A stretch of DNA of 64,000 nucleotides. Source: Sphingobacterium paludis (GTDB lineage Bacteria > Bacteroidota > Bacteroidia > Sphingobacteriales > Sphingobacteriaceae). The DNA lies in NCBI RefSeq assembly GCF_004364125.1, contig NZ_SNZV01000011.1:1-64000 (forward strand), in the 5' to 3' direction. The notes beneath the pieces are model-generated. The model was not told the DNA's origin and did not search any database. It saw only the letters and a list, made by a program, of their open reading frames with translations. Positions 36,632 to 45,849 of this stretch are shown here, one piece after another (the first letter of the stretch is position 1; every line of letters begins with the position of its first letter). A program made the translations under genes and the position numbers.

Positions 36632-36688
36632 ACACAAACAACTACGGTAAAAGGAAACATCTTAACTTATTGCGTTACAACAAGAACA
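36602..36688 (-). ncRNA. candidate small RNA (leftward)
   Basis: Inferred to run from about 36688, just after the box at 36695-36721, to the terminator T-run at 36602. It is about 85 nt long. A 37-codon frame beginning MFPFTVVVCV lies inside but continues past the terminator, so a non-coding RNA is preferred. Confidence 0.42.
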
Positions 36689-36694
36689 ATGTAA

Positions 36695-36721
36695 TAGACG
36701 ACTTGAAAGCACTATTGTCCC
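36695..36721 (-). promoter_or_regulatory. GGGACAA-N14-CGTC box ahead of the leftward small RNA
   Basis: Read leftward: GGGACAA 36721-36715, 14 bases, CGTCTA 36700-36695. The nearest downstream element is a terminator about 65 bases beyond the box, not a start codon. Confidence 0.62.
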
Positions 36722-36790
36722 ATACTTTTTTGAAAATTGCTGGTCATAAGTATTTTTAATACACCCGCCGAAATCAGTGTAAGAATTACT

Positions 36791-36817
36791 GGGACAATAT
36801 AGATAGATGGCCGTCAT
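36791..36817 (+). promoter_or_regulatory. GGGACAA-N14-CGTC box, rightward
   Basis: GGGACAA 36791-36797, 14 bases, CGTCAT 36812-36817. It diverges from the box at 36695-36721. No rightward gene follows for more than 20 kb; a 10-bp GC-rich hairpin comes 40 bases later. Confidence 0.55.
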
Positions 36818-36823
36818 TAAATA

Positions 36824-36888
36824 CAGGATCATGACATTCTGTGTTCAAATTTTCAGCAGGAGCCGCCGGCGGCGGCTCCTAAATTTTA
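36824..36888 (+). ncRNA. candidate small RNA (rightward)
   Basis: Inferred transcript of about 60-65 nt from just after the box at 36791-36817 to the hairpin at 36858-36880 and the following ATTTTAG. No ORF of note. Confidence 0.35.
36858..36880. terminator. strong GC hairpin, possible bidirectional terminator
   Basis: AGGAGCCGCC, loop GGC, GGCGGCTCCT: ten perfect pairs. It is followed on the plus strand by AAATTTTAG and on the minus strand by GCTGAAAATTT, so U-tracts are weak. It lies 86 bases after the end of the leftward operon stopping at 36966 and could also end the rightward small RNA. Confidence 0.55.
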
Positions 36889-36965
36889 GTTACGCGACCA
36901 AAAAATTAGCTGATCAAGTATGTATCCTATTGAAGATGGACAGTAGGATACAAAACTAAGATTTC

Positions 36966-38453
36966 TTATTCGCCGTTAGATTCATTTGAAATCGCAAATT
37001 CGATCTTAGTCGCGCGGTTTAGTTGATAAAGGTATTTCTTTTCCAACACATTTCCCTTTAGGTTATAGAGATAGTAGGATCCTTTCCTATCGGTTTTCGC
37101 ATTTGGGTTGAATGTTGCAATGCCTATTTTATCATCCAAATCATGACTGAAGTTCCATGTTACAATATCACCGGAATCGTCATTGGGAAGAGTTAAGAAG
37201 GTTTCAAATACTCCGTTTTTGGAAGAGAGCCTGTACAAGGACCGATCAATAGCAAAGAACCAACTACCTTGACGATATAAAAAATGCACGGATCTGCGCA
37301 TAATCCCGAACGGATCAATGATATTGACCGGTTCAGCTTTGTATGGCGAAAGAATAGCATCATTGGATTTAACCACTGAAAAACTATCTTGATCTCTTGT
37401 GATAACTTCAACATCCGAATAGTCATTCTCACCTGCTAAAGCGACGAATTCCCTATCTTTGAAGTACAACGAGTCAAATCTGAGAAAAACTTGATTCGGA
37501 AAGCCATTCACTGTATTGAAATAAATCTCCTCGAAGACCCGAAAACCTAGCCCTTTTTCAAACCCTACGATAGGAGTTGAATTATTCTCAGAGACGATTA
37601 AACCCGATTTACCAAAATTATATTTATCTTGTTCGTATATATTACCACTTACAACGCCATTGGTTACCATATGTGCCTGCCCGTCTATCAAAATGATATT
37701 GTACAGATTACCGTTCAAGAATTTGTCTGAGCTGGACCAGCTATACGTTGGCACTAATGGTTCTCCGGTAATCACTGCTGTATATTTTGCGTAAAGGCTT
37801 TGTATATTCAGACTTTTGTAGTCAACATCAATTATCGGATAGTCTCCAAATTTACTTACCACACGCATGGTTATAAAATTCTTCGCTTTGTTTTCAGTAT
37901 TTAAGTAACTTAGGTGTAGATTGATTGGTTCACGGCCTAAGGCGAGACCTGCAAAATTTCTGTAACGTATAACTTTATCATCATCGACACTTTTGTATCC
38001 GAAAACTTCAATTTGTGTGCATTTTTTTTCATCACTACTCAAAATAAAAGAACCTTCTTTAACGCCGGCTAGCGCGTAAATTTTGAAATCGGACGTGTAC
38101 ACAACATCTCGGGTGACATCCTTGATAACCAGTCTACAGTCTGATATGCCTGTAGGCAATTTACTCACCTCATAGCTAAAATCTTTCTGTCGTCCTAAGG
38201 TATCTCCGCTCACTGTCCAAAAATACGACAATGAATTAGGCAAAGAACTTCCATTTTCAATATCGATAAAAGCTTCAATCCTTACGGTATCGAATAAGCT
38301 ATAATAGAATACTCGATTTTGCAAAAGCTCACCGTTGGCCATCTTGATAATTGGAACCATTCCCAAGCCCCGCCCATCTTGCTCTAAACTGTCTTTGCAT
38401 CCAAATAGCAATAAAACAGTTCCTATAAATATAAGCTTGATCGTTTGCTTCAT
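36966..38453 (-). CDS. PKD-like family surface lipoprotein
   Basis: 495 residues; lipobox LLLFGC. An N-terminal Ig/PKD-like domain (about 55-130: LSYFWTVSGDTLGRQKDFSY, LVIKDVTRDVVYTSDFKI) is followed by a long beta-rich region that may be propeller-like (GSWFFAIDRSLYRLSSKNG, DDKIGIATFNPN). This matches the PKD-like family proteins that end SusC/D-DUF4843 operons in Bacteroidota. Start ATG overlaps the upstream stop as ATGA. Likely a surface accessory of the transporter. Confidence 0.8.
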   Translation of the reverse strand: MKQTIKLIFIGTVLLLFGCKDSLEQDGRGLGMVPIIKMANGELLQNRVFYYSLFDTVRIEAFIDIENGSSLPNSLSYFWTVSGDTLGRQKDFSYEVSKLPTGISDCRLVIKDVTRDVVYTSDFKIYALAGVKEGSFILSSDEKKCTQIEVFGYKSVDDDKVIRYRNFAGLALGREPINLHLSYLNTENKAKNFITMRVVSKFGDYPIIDVDYKSLNIQSLYAKYTAVITGEPLVPTYSWSSSDKFLNGNLYNIILIDGQAHMVTNGVVSGNIYEQDKYNFGKSGLIVSENNSTPIVGFEKGLGFRVFEEIYFNTVNGFPNQVFLRFDSLYFKDREFVALAGENDYSDVEVITRDQDSFSVVKSNDAILSPYKAEPVNIIDPFGIMRRSVHFLYRQGSWFFAIDRSLYRLSSKNGVFETFLTLPNDDSGDIVTWNFSHDLDDKIGIATFNPNAKTDRKGSYYLYNLKGNVLEKKYLYQLNRATKIEFAISNESNGE

Positions 38454-39220
38454 AATCTGGGCAGTAATATTCTTTGCTCATTAATATTTCCGTCAGGATA
38501 AACGATATTTTGCTCAAAATATGCACGTAGCCTTTGTATATAATAAAAAGTCACCGGTACCTCATTAAATGCTGTAGTGCTTGGCATATTATACCAACAG
38601 TATCCACGCTTATCCTTACCAACAGGATCTGAAGGATCAGATCCTGGATAATATATTTCGATCCACTTCCTATATACTTCCTGATGAAATTGACCAAATT
38701 TACTTCTCCAACTAAACCACCAATCTGGTTCTAAAAGTTTCTCTGTAAATTTACAGCGAAAGTGCCGAGAAATAACCGACTCATTGGTAAATCCCTCGCT
38801 ATTATCAAGATATAAATCTATGTTAACGAAATCTTCTTTATGTACAAGCGATCGGGAAACTGTTAGAAAAAGTGTATCGGAGGAACTATTTGATCGTAGG
38901 ATCGTTTCTGAAATTCTTATTCCATCTTCCAAACCATTTTCGCAGCAATGTTGAACACGAACATTGTACCTTCTATCCTGTGATTGGGGCTGTCCGATTA
39001 ATTTGATAGGAATAGCAACAACCGCTTCGTCTATATGATTTGGTACAGCGCCGAAAGAATATATCATACTATCTAAATACACCTCAGCTATATCAGTAGA
39101 TTTCAGGGAATCCCGGAAGGCAAACTGTAGATAAGCGTTGTTTGTGATAAAAACCAAAGGATCAGGCTTGCAACAGCTGAACGCTATTAATATGTATATA
39201 TAGTTAATTTTCAACATCAT
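38450..39220 (-). CDS. DUF4843 lipoprotein
   Basis: 256 residues. The signal peptide ends FSCCKP, with adjacent Cys giving a lipobox. DUF4843 features: LQFAFRDSL.. near 30, AVVAIPIKLIGQPQSQDRRYNV near 70, and the C-terminal half with LLEPDWWFSWRSKFGQFHQEVYRKWIEIY. It sits between SusD (10 bases) and the PKD-like gene (4-base overlap), the standard order for this operon type. Role unknown; probably surface-exposed. Confidence 0.82.
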   Translation of the reverse strand: MMLKINYIYILIAFSCCKPDPLVFITNNAYLQFAFRDSLKSTDIAEVYLDSMIYSFGAVPNHIDEAVVAIPIKLIGQPQSQDRRYNVRVQHCCENGLEDGIRISETILRSNSSSDTLFLTVSRSLVHKEDFVNIDLYLDNSEGFTNESVISRHFRCKFTEKLLEPDWWFSWRSKFGQFHQEVYRKWIEIYYPGSDPSDPVGKDKRGYCWYNMPSTTAFNEVPVTFYYIQRLRAYFEQNIVYPDGNINEQRILLPRL

Positions 39221-39229
39221 TATAAACCG

Positions 39230-40678
39230 TTACTTTCTCAAAACAGACTCTTGTTCGGGTTGTGGAAAAACATACACAGATTGACTGGGTTGTAGATTTC
39301 CATTTAACCGAAACAAAGGCAAGTTACGGCGTTTATTGAAGAAAAATAAATATCCTTCCCCAATATACTCTTGCTGTACCTCCAATGCAATTTGATCTTC
39401 TAAAGCGGCGCTACTGGTAAGATCTTCGTGGTTGAGATTGCGTGATTTTAAAAGGATGTTAAAATAATGAAGTGACTTAGCTTTATCGTATGCGAGAAAT
39501 GCCTCTGCAGCGATTAAGTATAATTCCGGCAAATTTATCAGTTGGATCTCAAAAAATCTTGACCTGTCCAGTTGCGAAAGTGTATCTAATCTGCTTTCTT
39601 CAGGGATATCAAATTTTATAAACAGACCACTTGGATTAGCATACCAGTGCTGATTTCTAACATTAAGCTTAAGTAAATATTCAAATGCGTCACGTTCATT
39701 CGATCGTAACACTTGGAAAATTGCGTTTGGTTGATTGACAGTGCCGAAATATCCGGATACATATTTCCGGTGGTCAGGGACATAAAGTCCAAAAATATTT
39801 TCAGTAGAAAACCTAGGGTCATTAAACCCAGGTGAATAAATATCCCAGAAGGATATCAATTTAAATACCGCCCTACTTTCTATTTTGCGAATCAAGGACT
39901 CGGCTCGACTTCCCGCTTGCACTGCATCACCTTCCCATTGTGATTTCCGGGCGAGAAGCGCTAATACCGCATAGTAATTCATTCGAACGCTTCTATGATC
40001 CAAAAGTGTGGTATAATTTTCTTTGCTCTGAACTTCATACTTCGCATGGAGATTGCTAATTAGCGGATCGTTCTCCAACAATGCACCGGCCTCCAAGAGA
40101 TCTAGCTCAATCAAATCAAGCACTTCACCGCTAAGTAACGGGTTTTGTGGCACTTTGCTAGCCTGTTTGTAATAAGGTATGGAGGGAGATTGCAATCCGT
40201 CCTTTACAACTATAGGTCCGAAGAGCTTAAATAACTCGAAATGCAGATATCCTCTCAAACCGATTGCCTCCCCTTCAATCAAATCGCGATAAGCATCTTT
40301 TTCAAGCTTATCGATATTTTCAAGAATGACGTTGCATTTACGTATTGCGCCATACAACCCCGACCATATGGCGTTAATTTGATTAAGAACATTAGGATTT
40401 TCATAATCCACATTATATACGGATTGATAAAAACCTACATCAGGGACCTGCCAATAGCCAGCTATCGCGTCCAACATGCCAAATTTTAATTCGCGACCGT
40501 AAAGCTCAGGTTTTCCTAAATCTAAATATATTGAAGATAATAGTTTTTCAAATCCCTCCCTATCTTGTAACAGCTCTTCCTGGGTGACAAAACCGCTTTC
40601 GTTAACATTCAGCCATTTTTTACAGCTAGAAAAGACAATAAGCAAGAGCGAAGAACAGATTATTAACGCTGTTTTCAT
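39230..40678 (-). CDS. SusD/RagB-family surface lipoprotein
   Basis: 482 residues; lipobox IVFSSC, then KKWLNVNESGFVTQEELL. TPR-like helices with YGAIRKCNVILENIDKLEK and EAIGLRGYLHFELFKLFGPIV, and LPELYLIAAEAFLAYDKAKS near 385, all typical RagB/SusD. It follows SusC by 7 bases and provides the substrate-binding lid. Confidence 0.92.
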   Translation of the reverse strand: MKTALIICSSLLLIVFSSCKKWLNVNESGFVTQEELLQDREGFEKLLSSIYLDLGKPELYGRELKFGMLDAIAGYWQVPDVGFYQSVYNVDYENPNVLNQINAIWSGLYGAIRKCNVILENIDKLEKDAYRDLIEGEAIGLRGYLHFELFKLFGPIVVKDGLQSPSIPYYKQASKVPQNPLLSGEVLDLIELDLLEAGALLENDPLISNLHAKYEVQSKENYTTLLDHRSVRMNYYAVLALLARKSQWEGDAVQAGSRAESLIRKIESRAVFKLISFWDIYSPGFNDPRFSTENIFGLYVPDHRKYVSGYFGTVNQPNAIFQVLRSNERDAFEYLLKLNVRNQHWYANPSGLFIKFDIPEESRLDTLSQLDRSRFFEIQLINLPELYLIAAEAFLAYDKAKSLHYFNILLKSRNLNHEDLTSSAALEDQIALEVQQEYIGEGYLFFFNKRRNLPLFRLNGNLQPSQSVYVFPQPEQESVLRK

Positions 40679-40685
40679 AGTAGTT

Positions 40686-43600
40686 TTAAATTTTTATCGT
40701 TGCCCCAAGCACAAAAGTTCTAGCGAATGGATACGCTATTCCGCGCTCCATACGTAAATTGCTATATCTATATAAGTTGCTCATGGTGAAATTTATCCTC
40801 AATTGTTTCATCCTGTATTTGTACAGTTTGTCAACTTTGAAGTCGTAGTGGAATATCAAATGAGAAAGACTAGCACAATTTTCCGTTTCGACAAAGCGGT
40901 TAGATAATAATGTCGGAGGGGAACCGATTTGCTTAAATGCTGCTAAATCCCCCACCTGTTCCCAATGAACTCCGTCAGCCTTTTTGTCTGTATTTGTCCT
41001 CGGATCAATATTATCGATCCGATCTACCAAAAAACTGTTATATACGTCCGCTCCTAAGCTATAATCAAAAAAAACTTGAACTGTCCAACGTCCGATACGT
41101 ATCTCGGAGTTCAATCCGCCAAAAATTAGCGGTTCCAGGTTACCAACAACGCCAAGATCATTATAATTCCAAAAACTTCCAATCTTGCCTTCTTTATTTA
41201 AGAACATCTCTCTTCCCGAAGATGGATCGATCCCGATAGACCTAACCCCTTTTATATTTCTTAGTGGTTTGCCTTCTTCATAAAAGACTGTCTGCAAATA
41301 TTCACCGTTTATATTTTTTTTTAAATTTGCAAAATTAATATGTGATAGTTCGCTGTTTATTCCTGAAAGTTTACCCTGGTTACTGTTTACGAAGATTGTA
41401 GTGGACCAATATCGATGCCGAGTGGGATTATCTACTGCTCTAACGGTCATAGAAAATTCAATACCTTTGTTAATTGCAGTCCCGATATTCTCAAAATAGG
41501 CGTTCTGAGCTAAGCCCACAGACGGTGGCGTGCTCATTAGGGTAATCATTCTCTCGGTTCTCCGGCGATACATAGAAACATTCAATTGCAAAAAGTCCTT
41601 CCAAAGACTACTTCTAAAACCATAGCTATACGAAAAAATTTCAGGCCATTTCAGATTACTGTTCCCTTCTCTAATGTAAACAACGCCAGGGCCTTGATAG
41701 TACCCTCTATTGAAATCGTTCATAAACAAGGTGTTTTTCATCTCCGTCGTGTAATTTGTGATACTATTTTTGCCTACATTAAAGAAGAACTGCAATCGTT
41801 CGATAGCATCAGAATGGAAGAAATTTTCTTGATGTAAATTGTATCCCATTCCAACTGTCCAAAAGAGGCCATAAGGATCAGCGTTTCCAAATCGTGATGA
41901 ACCATCATTTCTTATTGAAAAATCAGCAAAGTATTTTGCATTATATATATAGTTTAGTGTACCGAGCAACGAAAGTAACCTTTTATGCTGAACCAAGTTG
42001 ATGGCATTATTGACAGCGCCGTCAGAGGCTCTGAAAGAGTTGATATCGGCCCTAACATCGTCGATTCCCAGTCGCTTCACAGTATCCAATCTACCTTTCA
42101 TGTCCATAGCCTCCAATACAACCCCGCCGTTAACAAGATGTTTTCCCATCTTTCTTTTATATGACACATTCAGATGTGCAAACTGCGTGGTCTGGTTGGT
42201 TGTACTCTTTATATATTCACCTTTAAGCCCCTCCCCTAAGTTTTGGTAATTGCTGTGCATAGGCGATCTTAAAATTATCGCTTCGGCATTTTCCGTTTCC
42301 ATCACCAACCTTGCCCTTACTTTCAAAAAGGAATTCGCTTTCCATTCCAAAAATATATTCGGATTGAAAGTCTGATATTTTTCACGATCGACATATGGAA
42401 GGGAAGCGTTATATAGAGGATTGTAAATTAAAGAATCCGCGCCATCGAAACGATAAGTTTTCTTTAATTCACCAAAATTGTCGTAAAGAGGCCAGTAGGG
42501 ATTTAGTTTAGTATAGGTGTCAAAGGAGCCAAAGGGCGAGTTCTCCGCTAACGATATTTGATAAAATATATTGCCGGAAATCAGGATTTTTTCATTAAAT
42601 CTATGGGATACCATGGCCGAAAGGTTCAAACGCTCCCTACTGGATTTTTTTAACACACCTTGCTCGTTGTTATCGCTTGCAAATATGCTGTAGGATCCTT
42701 TTTTTAATTTGCCAGACAGCTCCAAATCATTGGAGATTGAAATTTCTTGACTCAAGGCCTTACCTAACCAATCCGTATTGACGCCATCTTTCACGAGCAT
42801 CTCTTTTTCCAAAAACCAAGAATTTAATAGGTCCTGAGAGAGATTCGGAACAGGGTTTTTGGTGTAAAAAGGAGATCTAATATCGTTCAAACCCACATTT
42901 TTTTCGAATTGTAATTTTTCGTGCGCGTCCATCAAATTGTAACTACTAAGATCTGAAACGGACAATTTAGTTCTCATTTCGTAGCTTAGAGAGAATTTTT
43001 CTTTCGGTTCTTCGACAGTTTCGATCACAACCACCCCATTTCCTCCCCGAGATCCGTATAATACCGTGGCACTCGCATCTTTCAAAAGAGATAGGCGTTT
43101 AATTTGGTTAGCTGGCAGATCATAGATCCTACTCAAGGGAACCTCAAAACCATTCAAAATAAATATCGGATTATTTGCTACGTATCCGCCAATGTTCGAT
43201 ACACCTCTTACACTAATATCTGGTAAAATATTGGGATTGGAACCATTGATATTGTTTTCAGTTATACGAAATGCAGGATCCAAGTTTTGCAAAGTAGACA
43301 AAATATTGCCTCCACTCAAATCACGTAAATCTTTAACAGATATGGAAGAATAGCTTCCTGTAAAGGACTCCAAATCTTTTTGGAAATATCCGGTGTTAAC
43401 AACAGCTGCGGGCAAATTTGTTTGTATTGGATGAAGCTTAATGTCTATTTTGCTTCTTTTAAGAATCGGTAGTGTTAATGGCTCGTAACCCAACAGTCTG
43501 ACGTGGAGATATCCGGTTCCATACCCTTGGATAGTGAAATTACCAGAGGCATCAGAAGCGGTATGAAAATTAAATAGATCGCTTCTAGATTCAATAGTTG

Positions 43601-43994
43601 CTCCCTGTAAAAAGTTGCCTCCGCTGTCACGCACGTTGCCTTTTATAAGGTATTGTACGTTATTGATTCCCGACCGCGAGGGCGTTACCTTCGGATAACT
43701 TGTGTTTGGGTTTCTGCTAATTATTATCGTACTATCAACCAATTTGATACTGATATCCTGCGTTGATTCCAAAATTTTCAACACCTCGGACAATGGCTTA
43801 TTTTCTGCAACTATTTGAAGAGGTTTCATTTGTTTTAGAATGGAAAGATCTCCCATATAGCCGAAACCGGTCTGCTTCTTTATCTCGTTTAACAGGTCAA
43901 TAACTTTGACCTGCTTGCGCTTTAAATTGACGACCTGGGCTAAGGTTATCTGGCCGCCAATAATAAAACAAACTACTAAAATAAAACAGCGCAT
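40686..43994 (-). CDS. SusC-type TonB-dependent transporter with STN domain
   Basis: 1102 residues. Signal peptide, STN domain at about 20-95 (VKVIDLLNEIKKQTGFGYMG, LSEVLKILESTQDISIKLVD), carboxypeptidase-like domain (IKGNVRDSGGNFLQGATI), plug (FILNGFEVPLSRIYDLPANQ, LLKDASATVLYGSRGGNGVVVI) and a beta-barrel ending VLGATIKI. The STN domain and the adjacent FecR and ECF sigma genes indicate transport-coupled signalling. It begins 63 bases after the fecR stop. Confidence 0.95.
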   Translation of the reverse strand: MRCFILVVCFIIGGQITLAQVVNLKRKQVKVIDLLNEIKKQTGFGYMGDLSILKQMKPLQIVAENKPLSEVLKILESTQDISIKLVDSTIIISRNPNTSYPKVTPSRSGINNVQYLIKGNVRDSGGNFLQGATIESRSDLFNFHTASDASGNFTIQGYGTGYLHVRLLGYEPLTLPILKRSKIDIKLHPIQTNLPAAVVNTGYFQKDLESFTGSYSSISVKDLRDLSGGNILSTLQNLDPAFRITENNINGSNPNILPDISVRGVSNIGGYVANNPIFILNGFEVPLSRIYDLPANQIKRLSLLKDASATVLYGSRGGNGVVVIETVEEPKEKFSLSYEMRTKLSVSDLSSYNLMDAHEKLQFEKNVGLNDIRSPFYTKNPVPNLSQDLLNSWFLEKEMLVKDGVNTDWLGKALSQEISISNDLELSGKLKKGSYSIFASDNNEQGVLKKSSRERLNLSAMVSHRFNEKILISGNIFYQISLAENSPFGSFDTYTKLNPYWPLYDNFGELKKTYRFDGADSLIYNPLYNASLPYVDREKYQTFNPNIFLEWKANSFLKVRARLVMETENAEAIILRSPMHSNYQNLGEGLKGEYIKSTTNQTTQFAHLNVSYKRKMGKHLVNGGVVLEAMDMKGRLDTVKRLGIDDVRADINSFRASDGAVNNAINLVQHKRLLSLLGTLNYIYNAKYFADFSIRNDGSSRFGNADPYGLFWTVGMGYNLHQENFFHSDAIERLQFFFNVGKNSITNYTTEMKNTLFMNDFNRGYYQGPGVVYIREGNSNLKWPEIFSYSYGFRSSLWKDFLQLNVSMYRRRTERMITLMSTPPSVGLAQNAYFENIGTAINKGIEFSMTVRAVDNPTRHRYWSTTIFVNSNQGKLSGINSELSHINFANLKKNINGEYLQTVFYEEGKPLRNIKGVRSIGIDPSSGREMFLNKEGKIGSFWNYNDLGVVGNLEPLIFGGLNSEIRIGRWTVQVFFDYSLGADVYNSFLVDRIDNIDPRTNTDKKADGVHWEQVGDLAAFKQIGSPPTLLSNRFVETENCASLSHLIFHYDFKVDKLYKYRMKQLRINFTMSNLYRYSNLRMERGIAYPFARTFVLGATIKI

Positions 43995-44057
43995 ACATTA
44001 CAAACTTACACTCTACCAAGCTTTATATTTTAGCCGCACAAAGAATTGGCTTTTCCC

Positions 44058-45188
44058 TTATCTCTGCTTCGAAATCCAGATCACGTCATCACGAAGCTCA
44101 TAATGAATAGGTATTATTTGTCCAACCATCTTTAAGATGCTAGCTAAATCTTTCCGCCGATCTACTTTTCCCACCAGTTTTGTAGCAGGGACATCCTGCT
44201 CCAAACGAATCGATATACCATACCAAGTTGACAAAATCTTTGAAAATTCCTGCAAATTCAAATCGGTTAAATCAAATTCATCATCCTTCCAACTGATGTA
44301 GCGATTAACGTCACTGTCTGTGAAGACATTCTTACCATCATAAACCTGATTATCACTCAAAATAATTGAGCTATCTCGATTTTTTGCCGTATTGGATCCC
44401 GCGCGGTGGTCGACTAAAGATATCTTTCCCTCGAGTAGAGCAGAGCTTATTCCATCCATAAATTTGGCATTGAATTTAGTACCCAATACATTTATTTCCC
44501 CGGCTTCACCGATTACTTGAAATGGAACCCTTCTTTCGCCTAATAGCAATGAATTTACTTCGAAATACGCTTCACCATTTAAATGAATTTTCCGGTTTAA
44601 GTCTTGATTTCTTACGTAATATTGCAGTTCGCTGTCCGAATTTATCCAAACCGAAGATCCGTCCATCAACTTGACGTAAAAGACGCCACCCCTCGGGACG
44701 GTGATGGAATGATAATAGTCGACATCATTACGTATATGACTGTCTTTCAAATAAGCAATCTTATTCTGTCCTATTTTGGTGATCAGAATTCCGTCTACCG
44801 TAACAGTATCATATAATTTCCAACCATCGAAATTGATATGCGTAGATGGACCAACCCTTAACATCGCACCTGTCAAATCAGGTGCCTTTATTTGCGCTAT
44901 GTTATCGTAATGAACATTCGCCCCCGCATTCCTTTGATAAAAAAAGATGGCGAAGAAAGATGATAAAATTATCACAATTGCCGCCGCCCCCCATTGATAA
45001 ATAGTTCTATTTAAAGTTTTCTGGGGCTTTATTCGTCGATCAAGGCTTTTTAAGCGTTTTTCAAGCTCGTTATCATCTGGAACATTTTCCTCTCCGAGCC
45101 TATTGAACCAATCCTCTACTAAATTGGTTTCGTTGTCGGTTGTCTCGCCACGATTATATCGGTTTAGTATGTCTCTATCAATATTCAT
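44058..45188 (-). CDS. FecR-family anti-sigma factor
   Basis: 376 residues. Cytoplasmic N-terminal segment (1-62), one membrane helix at about 66-86 (WGAAAIVIILSSFFAIFF), periplasmic FecR domain (SITVPRGGVFYVKLMDGSSV, LNGEAYFEV, VPFQVIGEAGEINVLGT) and the C-terminal DUF4974 (FDLTDLNLQEFSKILSTWYG, RKDLASILKMV). It should hold the sigma factor encoded 9 bases upstream until the STN domain of the neighbouring SusC signals. Confidence 0.93.
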   Translation of the reverse strand: MNIDRDILNRYNRGETTDNETNLVEDWFNRLGEENVPDDNELEKRLKSLDRRIKPQKTLNRTIYQWGAAAIVIILSSFFAIFFYQRNAGANVHYDNIAQIKAPDLTGAMLRVGPSTHINFDGWKLYDTVTVDGILITKIGQNKIAYLKDSHIRNDVDYYHSITVPRGGVFYVKLMDGSSVWINSDSELQYYVRNQDLNRKIHLNGEAYFEVNSLLLGERRVPFQVIGEAGEINVLGTKFNAKFMDGISSALLEGKISLVDHRAGSNTAKNRDSSIILSDNQVYDGKNVFTDSDVNRYISWKDDEFDLTDLNLQEFSKILSTWYGISIRLEQDVPATKLVGKVDRRKDLASILKMVGQIIPIHYELRDDVIWISKQR

Positions 45189-45197
45189 ATTTGCAAT

Positions 45198-45821
45198 TTA
45201 ACACGATGTAATAATTAAGGGGTAAAAGGCTAGCGCACAGAACAGCGGAAGCCAAAATAAAAAGATTCGTAGGATCGACAACTTCGAACGTAGGTATTTA
45301 ATGATAGCTGATTGTTGATTTCTTATTGTCTTTTCCGACAAATTCAACTTTTCAGCGATTTCGTGGTTATTAAATCCTTGCATACGCAACCTAATGATAC
45401 TGTTAGCCTTTGGTCCGTAATGATCAAGAAGAGCTTCGATTTGAAGCCAAAAGAGCTGTTCTCTTATTTGGTGATCTGCCCCGTCACTATGTTGATATAT
45501 TGAACTATAGCTTTTCAAATGGTCAACGTACTTGTCAGCATGATCAACCTTGGACATATGGTCTAAAATTCGGTTTTTCAATCCTCCAAATATATAACTG
45601 ACGAAGCTGCGTTCAAGCTTTATCGACGACCTGTTATGCCATAACTTTATCCACAAATCGTGCACCAGATCCTCTGCCTCGTCCATGCCAACCTTCTTGT
45701 ATGCGAATACAAGTAAAGGCTTTTTGAATCGATCGTAAAGTTCCGTGTACGCGTCTCTATCATCATCTTTTACAAGCTCATAAAGTTCCTCATCGGATTT
45801 TGTTTTATAAAAGTTGGACAT
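45198..45821 (-). CDS. ECF-type RNA polymerase sigma factor
   Basis: 207 residues. Region 2 at about 20-90 (YTELYDRFKKPLLVFAYKKV, EDLVHDLWIKLWHNR) and region 4 at about 130-180 (GPKANSIIRLRMQGFNNHEIAEKLNLSEKTIRNQ). After residue 182 there is an unusual hydrophobic tail (ILRIFLFWLPLFCALAFYPL) that could be a membrane helix. It is paired with FecR and a STN-bearing SusC. It is a candidate, though not proven, for the factor that reads the GGGACA-N14-CGTC boxes; its own promoter region lacks one. Confidence 0.92.
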   Translation of the reverse strand: MSNFYKTKSDEELYELVKDDDRDAYTELYDRFKKPLLVFAYKKVGMDEAEDLVHDLWIKLWHNRSSIKLERSFVSYIFGGLKNRILDHMSKVDHADKYVDHLKSYSSIYQHSDGADHQIREQLFWLQIEALLDHYGPKANSIIRLRMQGFNNHEIAEKLNLSEKTIRNQQSAIIKYLRSKLSILRIFLFWLPLFCALAFYPLIITSC

Positions 45822-45841
45822 GCTATTTCAAATTTATCAGT

Positions 45842-45849
45842 CAAATATA
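45842..45849 (-). promoter_or_regulatory. Bacteroidota housekeeping -7 element for the sigma gene
   Basis: Read leftward, TATATTTG fits the consensus TAnnTTTG used by the primary sigma factor; it lies 21 bases before the start codon. A well-spaced -33 TTTG is not evident. Confidence 0.4.
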
